Shown: positions 26,164 to 35,324 of the stretch, in pieces
Layout of the letters: every line of letters begins with the position of its first letter
Numbering within the stretch: position 1 is the first letter of the stretch
Assembly (NCBI GenBank): GCA_944415425.1
Contig: CALYBP010000002.1
Span: forward strand, 1 to 64,000
Direction of reading: 5' to 3'
DNA: 64,000 nt
Source: an uncultured Ruminococcus sp.
GTDB lineage: Bacteria; Bacillota; Clostridia; Oscillospirales; Acutalibacteraceae
Made by a program: the position numbers and the translations under genes
Notes under the pieces: model-generated
Database searches by the model: none
What the model was told of the DNA's origin: nothing
Seen by the model: the letters and a program-made list of their open reading frames with translations, nothing else

Positions 26164-26855
26164 GTACATTTGTTATGTCGGACAAGTATCCGTGCTTTGT
26201 AAACGAAATCAAAAAGTACGGTCATTGCGTGATTTCAAGCGATAGAATTCAAATTTTCCCCAAACCCGAACAAAATCACGCCGATATGCAGCTTTTGCCA
26301 ATAAACGATAGATTTTTTATACTTAACGAATGTAAATCTCTATCAAAGAAACTGCATCCCGAAAAATTGATGTTTTGCAGTAGAAAAGCAGGGAAAAAGT
26401 ATCCCGAAAATATATTGCTCAATTTTTTGTACCTGAACAATACATTGTACGGTAAGATTTCCGCAATAGATAACAATCTATTATCCTATTGTAACTCAAA
26501 CAATATTAAAACAGTCAATATAAATCAAGGGTATGCTCGTTGTTCTGCGCTAATAGTAAATAACAATGCGGTTGTAACATCTGATATTTCTATTGCAAAT
26601 ACATTAAAAGCAAATGGGGTAGAGGTGCTTTTGATTTCACCGGGTCATATTGTCTTAGACGGATACGATTATGGATTTATCGGAGGCGCAAGCGGTAAAA
26701 TAAATAAAGATACAATAGTATTTTTCGGGAATTTAAAAAATCACCCTGATTATGATAAAATTGAAAATTTTTGTCATGAATACGGTGTAAGTATAAAAAT
26801 ACTATGTAATAATATTCCCCTGACCGATGTAGGGGGAATGGTACAAATAAAATAA
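26160..26855 (+). CDS. DUF6873-like protein of possible pentein/GME fold
   Basis: 231 residues, no signal peptide or membrane segment. From memory the sequence resembles the DUF6873 family found in Clostridia; the C-terminal half has NINQGYARCSALIVNNNAVVTSD, ISPGHIVLDGYDYGFIGGASGK and TIVFFGNLKNHPDY, which read like the repeated beta-beta-alpha-beta units of penteins such as dimethylarginine hydrolases. A Cys (residue 127 area), His and Asp are present but I cannot assign a catalytic triad. The function is unknown. The ATGA overlap with radA makes co-translation likely. A perfect terminator follows. Confidence 0.72.
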   Translation: MSTFVMSDKYPCFVNEIKKYGHCVISSDRIQIFPKPEQNHADMQLLPINDRFFILNECKSLSKKLHPEKLMFCSRKAGKKYPENILLNFLYLNNTLYGKISAIDNNLLSYCNSNNIKTVNINQGYARCSALIVNNNAVVTSDISIANTLKANGVEVLLISPGHIVLDGYDYGFIGGASGKINKDTIVFFGNLKNHPDYDKIENFCHEYGVSIKILCNNIPLTDVGGMVQIK

Positions 26856-26875
26856 ATTCAATCTTTAGGTAAATA

Positions 26876-26910
26876 AAAACGACAACGAAAAAAATCGTTG
26901 TCGTTTTTTT
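26876..26910. terminator. Strong bidirectional terminator
   Basis: A perfect 12-bp stem AAAACGACAACG / CGTTGTCGTTTT with an A-rich loop and a run of seven T. It ends the cwlD-radA operon and, read the other way, the XRE gene at 26947. Confidence 0.92.
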
Positions 26911-26946
26911 ATGCAGTTATAATATCTGAAAAATTGAAGCCGAGTT

Positions 26947-27156
26947 CTACTTAACAAATTTTTCAATCCCCAGAACATAATCACTTGATACCTTATACAA
27001 GCAGCACAAAGCAATCAAGTGACGAATGGGCAGTTCACGCTTACCGTTTTCATATTTGCTGTACTGCTCCTGACGGGTGTGAAGTATAAAGGCAATCTGT
27101 CCCTGTGTGTATCCGTTTTTTATTCTTAGTTCTTTAAGTCTTTTATAATAATCCAT
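26947..27156 (-). CDS. XRE-family helix-turn-helix regulator
   Basis: 69 residues, a single HTH_3 domain: LKELRIKNGYTQGQIAFILHTRQEQYSKYENGKRELPIRHLIALCCLYKVSSDYVLG read in pieces. The recognition helix region is TRQEQYSKYENGKR. GAGGTAAG stands five bases before the ATG. It is transcribed away from gdhA. Its promoter (27197-27226) carries the inverted repeat TTAACAT-N9-ATGTTAA over the -10, a plausible self-repression site, and further ATGTTRA copies extend towards gdhA. A direct role in gdhA control is inference. Confidence 0.9.
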   Translation of the reverse strand: MDYYKRLKELRIKNGYTQGQIAFILHTRQEQYSKYENGKRELPIRHLIALCCLYKVSSDYVLGIEKFVK

Positions 27157-27188
27157 ATTCTTACCTCAAAATATTACTATTTGTATTA

Positions 27189-27211
27189 TTAACATAATTA
27201 TAACATGTTAA
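27189..27211. promoter_or_regulatory. Candidate operator of the XRE gene
   Basis: The inverted repeat TTAACAT (27189-27195) and ATGTTAA (27205-27211) has a nine-base spacer that contains the minus-strand -10 element. Bound protein would block that promoter. Confidence 0.55.
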
Positions 27212-27226
27212 TATGTCCGTTTGCAA
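27197..27226 (-). promoter_or_regulatory. Promoter for the XRE gene
   Basis: On the minus strand the -35 is TTGCAA (27221-27226), the spacer is 18 bp, and the -10 is TATAAT (27197-27202). Confidence 0.72.
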
Positions 27227-27446
27227 CTAAAAAATATGTTGATTATAATGTTGAAACAAAATTTCCGAATTATACAAAATAATAATCCGTATGTTAATAA
27301 GTTATCATTTTATGTTAAAAACTTAATTTTGCAATTAAATTCATAAATAATATTGAGATTTTGCAAATAAAAATTGCATAATAGGCATATAAATATAAAA
27401 TTTTCCAAATTTATTTAATTTTTTTGCAAGAATATGATATTTTTTA

Positions 27447-27475
27447 TTGCAAAATTCTTCATAATATAGTATTAT
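27447..27475 (+). promoter_or_regulatory. Promoter for gdhA
   Basis: The -35 is TTGCAA (27447-27452), the spacer is 17 bp, and the -10 is TATTAT (27470-27475). The same hexamer pair and spacing occur at 1010-1038. Confidence 0.75.
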
Positions 27476-27480
27476 AATAA

Positions 27481-28890
<1,410 letters not shown>

Positions 28891-28908
28891 TCGTTTATAA
28901 ATACGTTA

Positions 28909-28941
28909 AAAACAGCAGGTCAGTAACGGCCTGCTGTTTTC
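28909..28941 (+). terminator. Terminator of gdhA
   Basis: A perfect 11-bp stem AAAACAGCAGG / CCTGCTGTTTT with a ten-base loop, followed by TCTG. The ribosome binding site of the next gene starts about 10 bases later. Confidence 0.85.
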
Positions 28942-28957
28942 TGTAAAGAGGAAAAAT

Positions 28958-29494
28958 ATGAAATTAACAAAGAAATATCCCATTGAAACTCTAAATAAAA
29001 TAGAATCCCTGTATTATATCTCGTTTCCTGATAATGAAAGAAAACCATTTAATTTAATCTTAGATAAATGCAAGTCTGATGATATGGAAGTAATTGCCAT
29101 TACAGGGGATAACGATGAATTTTTAGGACTCGCAATCACTGTTTTATATAAAGATATAGTAATCCTTGATTATTTCGCTATATCAATGGAACAAAGAGGT
29201 AAAAATATCGGTTCAGAGGCTTTACGGCATATTTTTAATACTTACAAAAACAAGCGACTGCTGCTTGAAATAGAAGATCCTGATGTTCTATCTGAAAATC
29301 AGATTGAACGAATTCGCAGAAAATCATTTTACCTAAAGAACAATATGACGGTAATGCCGTATAAAGTCGATTTGTTAGGAGTGCAAATGGAAATCTTAAC
29401 ATATAATTGTTTTGTATCGTTTGAAGAGTATCACAGCGTGTTTGAAAATGTATTTGATAAATCCGTATCCGATAAAGTTAAATTCATTTTTTAA
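28958..29494 (+). CDS. GNAT-family N-acetyltransferase
   Basis: 178 residues. The acetyl-CoA binding motif is present as LDYFAISMEQRGKNIGSEALRHIF (about 67-90), the R-G-x-x-I-G form of the Q/R-x-x-G-x-G/A signature, after two beta strands (LGLAITVLYKDIVIL). The C-terminal part (EIEDPDVLSENQIERIRRKSFYLKNNMTVMPYKVDLLGVQMEIL in pieces) resembles clostridial GNAT proteins of unknown substrate. AGAGG precedes the ATG. It lies beyond the gdhA terminator, and no separate promoter is obvious, so low read-through expression is possible. Confidence 0.88.
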   Translation: MKLTKKYPIETLNKIESLYYISFPDNERKPFNLILDKCKSDDMEVIAITGDNDEFLGLAITVLYKDIVILDYFAISMEQRGKNIGSEALRHIFNTYKNKRLLLEIEDPDVLSENQIERIRRKSFYLKNNMTVMPYKVDLLGVQMEILTYNCFVSFEEYHSVFENVFDKSVSDKVKFIF

Positions 29495-29878
29495 TATTGA
29501 TTATACGTTTATTATTATAAAAATCATTGCATAAAATAATATTAAGGTAAAAATTATGGTTTAAAAAGATGATTTATTCAATTAATAAAATGCTGTCCAT
29601 TCAATTAATTCTGCTTGGTATAATGATGTCACTAAATTACTTCAATTTTTTAAAATTATTTTCTTTGAAGCCGTTTGCTACTCCCTGAATTATACAAAAT
29701 ATTCATTTTGTATAATTTTCTGTATAGGAATTATACTGTATCTTTTTATGTTATAATACTTGTAAGAGTTAAGAGTTATTTGCAGCGTCTGTTCCCGTTA
29801 CTCAGGCGTTCTGTTATAAAACTCATATTCAATCATATGTGTTTTTATTTTATTATTTTTATAAAGGCTGTGAATTAT
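29495..29878. other. AT-rich gap upstream of the Xer recombinase gene (384 bases)
   Basis: No coding frame with a plausible protein is visible. It contains ATTCAATTAAT twice (29576 and 29599), a 30-base near-perfect palindrome (29688-29717), a TATAAT at 29752-29757 without a good -35 at 17 bp, and a small CGTCTG/CAGGCG hairpin around 29785-29810 in the likely leader. Confidence 0.6.
29688..29717. repeat. 30-base palindrome upstream of the Xer gene
   Basis: AATTATACAAAAT (29688-29700) and its exact complement (29705-29717) are separated by four bases. It is almost free of G and C, so it is a poor terminator. With 11-base arms it leaves a six-base centre, the geometry of Xer sites, but it does not match the dif core TTATG. 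Confidence 0.7.
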
Positions 29879-30859
29879 ATGGCGGCATCCTTCCGTGACG
29901 AGGCTCCTCAAATTTTAAAAGATTATTTGTTTTATCTTGAAACTATAAAATTAAAATCTAAAAAAACCGTTGACGAATACTTTATAGATTTGCGGACTTT
30001 TTTCAGATACATTAAAAAGTCTCGAAAATTGGTCAGTGATGATACTGAATTTGAAAAAATTAAAATTGACGATGTTGACTTAGATCTTATTAAATCAATC
30101 ACTCTCAATGACGCTTATGCATATATGGATTACCTGTATCGTGACCGTCATAATCAAAGTGCAGCTCGTGCAAGAAAATGCTCAAGCCTAAAAGGATTTT
30201 TTGATTTTATTTTTTCTAAAAAGCATCTTATTGACTCTAATCCGATGGCTCAGCTTGAAATGCCGAAAAAGAAAAAGTCTTTGCCTAAATATCTGACCCT
30301 TGAACAAAGCATAGAGTTGTTGAACGCCGTGGAAGGTGATTTTAAGGAGCGTGATTACGCCATCCTTACCCTATTCCTCAACTGCGGATTGCGTGTTTCG
30401 GAAATGGCGGCTTTAAATTACGCAGATATTCGTTCCGATAATACGATGAGAATTATTGGTAAAGGCAACAAAGAACGCGTTGTTTACTTGAATTCTGCCT
30501 GTTTAGATGCTATTAATGATTATATGAAAGTACGCCCTGTTGATGATGTTAAAGATAAAAAAGCTCTCTTCATCAGCAGAAATCATAATCGCTTGTCAGT
30601 TAAAATGATTCAGGCAATGGTATATAAGTATCTCGCAAAGATTGGTCTTGAGGCTCAGGGATATTCCTGCCATAAGCTAAGACACACCGCAGCAACACTT
30701 ATGTATCAGCACGGAGGCGTTGATGTAAGGGTGCTAAAGGAAGTTTTGGGACATGAAAATCTGGGCACTACCGAAATATATACTCATTTAAGCTCAGAAC
30801 AAATGAAAAACGCAGCAGACTCAAACCCTCTCTCAAAAATCAAAAAGAAAAGTGATTAA
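29879..30859 (+). CDS. Xer-type site-specific tyrosine recombinase
   Basis: 326 residues: an N-terminal SAM-like core-binding domain (about 10-120) and a C-terminal catalytic domain with all active-site residues, Arg172 (CGLRVSE), Lys195 (GKGNKER), His265 and Arg268 (CHKLRHT), His292 (LGHE) and the nucleophile Tyr301 (IYTHLS). Size and motifs fit XerC/XerD/XerS-type chromosome-dimer resolvases; no phage genes or other integrase partners are near, which argues against an element integrase. I chose ATG 29879 because the domain begins there; upstream codons are AT-rich non-coding in character. The ribosome binding site (AAAGG, 11-12 bases away) is weak. Which Xer it is cannot be settled here. 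Confidence 0.9.
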   Translation: MAASFRDEAPQILKDYLFYLETIKLKSKKTVDEYFIDLRTFFRYIKKSRKLVSDDTEFEKIKIDDVDLDLIKSITLNDAYAYMDYLYRDRHNQSAARARKCSSLKGFFDFIFSKKHLIDSNPMAQLEMPKKKKSLPKYLTLEQSIELLNAVEGDFKERDYAILTLFLNCGLRVSEMAALNYADIRSDNTMRIIGKGNKERVVYLNSACLDAINDYMKVRPVDDVKDKKALFISRNHNRLSVKMIQAMVYKYLAKIGLEAQGYSCHKLRHTAATLMYQHGGVDVRVLKEVLGHENLGTTEIYTHLSSEQMKNAADSNPLSKIKKKSD

Positions 30860-30864
30860 ATATC

Positions 30865-30900
30865 AAAAGGACAGGCGTAAATGACATCGCCTGCCCTTTT
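30865..30900. terminator. Bidirectional terminator between xer and lysA
   Basis: Two 6-bp helices separated by one A-C mismatch (AAAAGGACAGGCG with CGCCTGCCCTTTT), then AAATTTT. It marks the switch from plus- to minus-strand genes. Confidence 0.82.
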
Positions 30901-30912
30901 AAATTTTATGAG

Positions 30913-32211
30913 TTAAATATCGTTTCTTACAAGATCTTCGTAACTTTCACGCTTAATAATCACGCGTGATTTTCCGTTATTGACCATTACCATAGCAGGT
31001 CTCGGAATTCTATTGTAATTTGAAGCCATAGAGTAATTGTATGCGCCTGTTGACAAAACAGCAATGGTGTCCCCTACCTCAACATTCGCAACCTTTGTAT
31101 GCTCCTGAATAAGATCTCCGCTTTCGCAGCACTTTCCGGCAATTGTGACAATCTCATCAGGCTCTTTGTCAGCTTTACCTGCATTCAACACCGTGTAATC
31201 GGACTGATAGAGTGCATAGCGGATATTATCTGTCATACCGCCGTCAATTGAAACATAGGTTCTTGCGTTAGGGATAACCTTCTTACCGCCGACAGTATAT
31301 AATGTAATTCCTGCTTCGCCGACAACCGACCTGCCCGGCTCAATGTAAATAAACGGAACAGGGAGTCCGAATTCTTCGGCTTTAGCTTTGACTGCGACAG
31401 AAACCTTCTCCATATAATTCTCATATGGAACAGGTTCGTCTTTGCTTGTATACATAATTCCGAATCCACCGCCGAGGTTAAGTTCTGATATTGTTATGCC
31501 GAGTTCACGATTGATTTTTTCAATAAAGTCCATCATAATTTCAGCGGCAGTAACAAACGGCTCAATATCAAATATTTGAGAACCGATATGGCAATGCAGT
31601 TCTTTAAGTGAAACATTATCAAGCTTCAAAGCTTCTTTTACTGCCTCAAAAGCCTCCCCTGTTTCGAGCGCAAAACCAAACTTTGAATCAATCTGACCTG
31701 TTCTTATAAAATTGTGAGTATGGGCGTCAACACCGGGCTTTATTCTGAAAGAAATATTTACCTTCTTCCCCATTTCACCTGCAATTTGATTAAGCAATTC
31801 AAGTTCATAAAGGTTATCAACAACAAATTTGCCTACATTTGACTCAATAGCAAATTTGATTTCATCAGAAGTTTTATTATTGCCGTGAAAATGCACTTTT
31901 TCCATAGGAAAGCCTGCCTTTAGTGCAGTATAAATCTCACCGCCAGATACCACATCAAGTCCGATATTCTCCTCCTTAGCAATTCTGCAAAGCTCTTTAC
32001 ACGAAAGCGCCTTGCTTGCGTAAAGAGGCATACCGTTGCCGCCGTAATATTTCTTAAAGGAGTTTACATACGCACGGCAGGTTTCTCTGATTACATTTTC
32101 ATCAAGTACATAAAGCGGCGTACCGTATTCCTTTGCAAGCTCCAAAGTATCGCAACCGCCTATTGTTAAATGTCCCTTTTCGTTAACATTAAGACAATCG
32201 TTTACAAACAT
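30913..32211 (-). CDS. lysA: Diaminopimelate decarboxylase
   Basis: 432 residues, fold type III PLP enzyme. Schiff-base lysine Lys67 in LYASKALSC, the phosphate-binding stretch ELNLGGGFGI, HCHIGSQI, and the C-terminal CCESGDL with YNYSMASNYNRIPRPA are all as in LysA. It converts meso-diaminopimelate to lysine, the last step of lysine synthesis. AGGAA lies at the ysxC stop, and the start is three bases after it, so it is the last gene of a lon-ysxC-lysA unit. A bidirectional terminator follows. Confidence 0.97.
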   Translation of the reverse strand: MFVNDCLNVNEKGHLTIGGCDTLELAKEYGTPLYVLDENVIRETCRAYVNSFKKYYGGNGMPLYASKALSCKELCRIAKEENIGLDVVSGGEIYTALKAGFPMEKVHFHGNNKTSDEIKFAIESNVGKFVVDNLYELELLNQIAGEMGKKVNISFRIKPGVDAHTHNFIRTGQIDSKFGFALETGEAFEAVKEALKLDNVSLKELHCHIGSQIFDIEPFVTAAEIMMDFIEKINRELGITISELNLGGGFGIMYTSKDEPVPYENYMEKVSVAVKAKAEEFGLPVPFIYIEPGRSVVGEAGITLYTVGGKKVIPNARTYVSIDGGMTDNIRYALYQSDYTVLNAGKADKEPDEIVTIAGKCCESGDLIQEHTKVANVEVGDTIAVLSTGAYNYSMASNYNRIPRPAMVMVNNGKSRVIIKRESYEDLVRNDI

Positions 32212-32214
32212 TTC

Positions 32215-32817
32215 CTATTCCCCCGTTTTGTTAAAATCAATAACAGATTCTTCAATTAAGTGTCTTATCTCTTCGTTGCCAAACCCCGTTTGAGCCGAAA
32301 ACGGAAGCAGCTTTACATGCTCAATAGAACTGAAAATATCATTGTAATACTGAATCTGTTTTTCAAACTGAGTTTTTTTAAGCTTATCGCTCTTGGTAAG
32401 AACGGCGGCAAAATTGTATCCGCCTCTGTACAGAAAGTCTATCATATGCAAATCATCATCAGTAGGAGGATGACGCAAATCAAGAATTTGAATAACAAGC
32501 GCACGCTTTCGCTGTTGGCTGAAATAACCTTCAACAAGCTCTGCCCATCTTGTTTTTTCAGCCTTTGATACTTTAGCATATCCGTAACCGGGCAAATCCA
32601 CCATTCTGAATTCCTTAAGTTTATAAAAGTTAATTGTGGCAGTTTTACCCGGCTGTGAGCTGACTCTTGCAAGGGCTTTTCTTTGCACAAGTTTATTAAT
32701 AAGCGATGATTTTCCAACGTTTGAATGTCCCGAAAAAACAACCTCGGGCATATCCGACTCTGGAAGCTGATTAACTTTTCCTGCCGCAAATTCAAAGCTT
32801 ACTTCATTAAAATTCAT
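32215..32817 (-). CDS. ysxC: Ribosome-biogenesis GTPase YsxC/EngB
   Basis: 200 residues with GTPase motifs G1 GHSNVGKSS, G3 DLPGYGYAK (the family hallmark) and G4 TKSDKLKK. It acts late in 50S subunit assembly. lon-ysxC adjacency is a conserved Firmicutes arrangement, which supports the assignment. The ribosome binding site AGGTGA overlaps the lon stop codon. The length is usual for the family. Confidence 0.97.
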   Translation of the reverse strand: MNFNEVSFEFAAGKVNQLPESDMPEVVFSGHSNVGKSSLINKLVQRKALARVSSQPGKTATINFYKLKEFRMVDLPGYGYAKVSKAEKTRWAELVEGYFSQQRKRALVIQILDLRHPPTDDDLHMIDFLYRGGYNFAAVLTKSDKLKKTQFEKQIQYYNDIFSSIEHVKLLPFSAQTGFGNEEIRHLIEESVIDFNKTGE

Positions 32818-32825
32818 TTTTTCAC

Positions 32826-35234
32826 CTACTGTCTTATAGCAGTTGTATTTTCATTATCCTGCTTTCTGACTAACTTATGCTTGTCCCAATCATTTTCTGT
32901 TACATTAATAGCATTATTAACCGCCAAAACAAGTACATCTTTAAGGTTATCTACCGTAACAAAATTTATGTTGTTTTTAACCGCATTATCAATTTCAGTT
33001 AAATCAGGCTCATTTTCCTTTGGTATTATAACCGTTGTTATACCGTGTTTATATGCAGCCATACTCTTTTCCTTTAGCCCGCCTATCGGCAACACCTTGC
33101 CCCGCAGGGTAATTTCACCCGTCATAGCAATATCACATCTGACAGGTTTTGAAGACAACGCCGAGTAGATTGCGGTTGCCATTGTTATGCCGGCAGAAGG
33201 TCCGTCTTTTGGGACAGCTCCCTCGGGCGCATGAATGTGAATATCTTTTTCTTTGTAAAAATCGGGATCAATGCACAACACATCGCTGTGATACCTTATA
33301 CAGGAAATTGCAATTTTCGCAGATTCTTTCATCACATCACCGAGCGAACCTGTCAATTCAATTTTACCCGTGCCGGGCATTACGGCAACCTCAATTGGAA
33401 GCAATTCCCCTCCAACCGATGTCCAAGCGAGTCCGTTTACCACTCCGATTTCATCTTTTTGAGTAAATTTATCAGAATTGTATTTCTTATTGCCGAGTAA
33501 CTCATGTACTGATTTTTCGTCAATTTTAAATAATTCCTTGTTTTCCTCAAGTTTTTGTACAGCACATTTTCTCAAAATCGAAGCAATCAACCGTTCAAGT
33601 GTGCGCACACCCGATTCCCGTGTATAATAATCAATCAAATAGTATATACCCTTTTGAGTAAACTTGACTTCTTTGCTTGTAAATCCGCACAACTCAAGCT
33701 GCTTAGGAATAAGGTACTTCTTAGCGATATTAAACTTTTCTTCCCTCGTATAACTGTTAAGCTCGATAATTTCCATTCTGTCACGAAGAGGCGCAGGAAT
33801 AGCAGAAACGTCGTTTGCAGTTGTTATAAACATAACATTTGACAAATCAAACGGTATGTCGATATAATGATCCACAAACTTGTTATTTTGCTCGCTGTCG
33901 AGAACTTCAAGCAACGCAGAAGTCGGATCGCCCTTATAGTCAGAAGATAGTTTGTCTACCTCATCAAGTATAATAACAGGATTATTTGTTCCGGCAGATT
34001 GAATAGCAGAAATTATACGCCCCGGTATGGAACCTATGTATGTGCGCCTGTGTCCCCGTATTTCAGCTTCATCTCTCACACCGCCAAGCGCAATGCGGCA
34101 GCTTTCTCTTCCTATCGCCTTTGCAATTGACTGAGCTATTGAAGTTTTACCTACTCCTGGAGGACCCGCAAAACAAATAATCTGACCCTTTTGTTTTTCG
34201 CTGAGTTTTCTCACCGCAAGCTGTTCTATTATTCTCTGTTTAATTTTTTCAAGTCCGAAATGACTCTTATCAAGATCTTTTCGTATTTTGGAAATTACAA
34301 TTTTGTCCTTTGAAGAATTGTTCCATGGCAGGGAAATTACGGTATCAAGATATGATCTTATAACAGAAGCTTCCTGACTGCCGTATGACATTTTCATAAG
34401 CTTCTGACATTCTCTGAGCAGCATATCCTCTGATTTTTGGTCAAGGTGAAGCTGTGCGATTTTTTCGGCGTATTCTTCCGCTTCCGCAGATGGATTATCA
34501 TCTTCGCCAAGCTCCTCCTCAATAACACGTTTCTGCTCCCTTAAAAAATAGTCTCTCTGATTTTCATCTATATGGAGCTTTGCTTTTCTCGTAATTTCTT
34601 CTTCTATTCGCAAAATAAAATTTTCATTTACAAGTATATCAAACACCTCATTAAGGCGCTCAGTTTGTGAAATAATTTCCAGTATGGACTGTTTTACATG
34701 ATAATCAAGTATTAAATTGGAAACAATAAAATCAGCAAGCTCACCCGGCGACTTACAAAGCGCTATCTTAAAGATTATATCGGGAGGCATCTTAGGCGAA
34801 ACCTCCATATACTTTTCAAATTCTTTTTTAACAGCTCTCATAAGTGCATAATCCTCTGTGGTTGTGCCGCTTACGGAATCGTTAATTGGTTTTACTTCGG
34901 CCATAAGACATTTTTCGTCGAAAACCGGAGTGGAAATTTTAGCTCTGTACTGTCCCTCAATAACTATTCTGGTTGTATTTTCAGGCTGTTTTAAAATTTG
35001 TACCACCTTGGCAATCACACCTGTGGAATACAAATCGGTTATTGCAGGCTCATTTTCGACTGCATCGCGCTGAGTAGCTAAAAATATCAGCTGATCTCTC
35101 TTCATGGCTTTGTTTATAGCCGAAATGCTCTTTTTCCTGCCTACATCAAAATGTATCAATGATTTAGGAAAAACCACTAATCCGCGTAACGGAAGTACCG
35201 GAACAGTCAAGGTTTCTTTAAAATCAAAATCCAT
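32826..35234 (-). CDS. lon: ATP-dependent protease Lon (LonA)
   Basis: 802 residues, full-length LonA. An N-terminal LON substrate domain (about 10-205) and coiled-coil region are followed by the AAA+ module with Walker A GPPGVGKTS and Walker B VIILDEVDKLS, and the C-terminal protease with the catalytic Ser in PKDGPSAGI and catalytic Lys in GGLKEKSMAAYKHG. It degrades misfolded and regulatory proteins in the cytosol. AAGGAG stands five bases before the ATG. The leader contains a 15-base tandem repeat (35250-35279). The clpX terminator lies just upstream, so it has its own promoter, which I could not place firmly. Confidence 0.98.
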   Translation of the reverse strand: MDFDFKETLTVPVLPLRGLVVFPKSLIHFDVGRKKSISAINKAMKRDQLIFLATQRDAVENEPAITDLYSTGVIAKVVQILKQPENTTRIVIEGQYRAKISTPVFDEKCLMAEVKPINDSVSGTTTEDYALMRAVKKEFEKYMEVSPKMPPDIIFKIALCKSPGELADFIVSNLILDYHVKQSILEIISQTERLNEVFDILVNENFILRIEEEITRKAKLHIDENQRDYFLREQKRVIEEELGEDDNPSAEAEEYAEKIAQLHLDQKSEDMLLRECQKLMKMSYGSQEASVIRSYLDTVISLPWNNSSKDKIVISKIRKDLDKSHFGLEKIKQRIIEQLAVRKLSEKQKGQIICFAGPPGVGKTSIAQSIAKAIGRESCRIALGGVRDEAEIRGHRRTYIGSIPGRIISAIQSAGTNNPVIILDEVDKLSSDYKGDPTSALLEVLDSEQNNKFVDHYIDIPFDLSNVMFITTANDVSAIPAPLRDRMEIIELNSYTREEKFNIAKKYLIPKQLELCGFTSKEVKFTQKGIYYLIDYYTRESGVRTLERLIASILRKCAVQKLEENKELFKIDEKSVHELLGNKKYNSDKFTQKDEIGVVNGLAWTSVGGELLPIEVAVMPGTGKIELTGSLGDVMKESAKIAISCIRYHSDVLCIDPDFYKEKDIHIHAPEGAVPKDGPSAGITMATAIYSALSSKPVRCDIAMTGEITLRGKVLPIGGLKEKSMAAYKHGITTVIIPKENEPDLTEIDNAVKNNINFVTVDNLKDVLVLAVNNAINVTENDWDKHKLVRKQDNENTTAIRQ

Positions 35235-35249
35235 ATAAACTCCTTGTAG

Positions 35250-35279
35250 AATATGTACGCTTAAAATATGTACACCTAA
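35250..35279. repeat. 15-base imperfect tandem repeat in the lon leader
   Basis: AATATGTACGCTTAA (35250-35264) and AATATGTACACCTAA (35265-35279) differ at two positions. They lie 16-45 bases before the lon start. They do not match the CtsR heptad repeat or the CIRCE element. Confidence 0.65.
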
Positions 35280-35285
35280 AATTAA

Positions 35286-35313
35286 TAGCTGTATTGTTTT
35301 TGCAATACAGCTA
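35286..35313 (-). terminator. Terminator of the tig-clpP-clpX operon
   Basis: A perfect 11-bp stem TAGCTGTATTG / CAATACAGCTA with a six-base loop, then a TTAATTTTA tail on the minus strand, 11 bases after clpX. Confidence 0.8.
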
Positions 35314-35324
35314 TAATCACATTA

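Noticed and set aside
27240-27420. CodY-like boxes upstream of gdhA
   Set aside because: The best segments (around 27260 and 27400) differ from the AATTTTCWGAAAATT consensus at about five positions, which is expected by chance in such AT-rich DNA.
29688-29717. Canonical dif site for XerCD
   Set aside because: The geometry fits, but neither arm has the conserved TTATG next to the central region and the arms are fully symmetric, unlike dif. I keep it only as a palindrome of unknown role.
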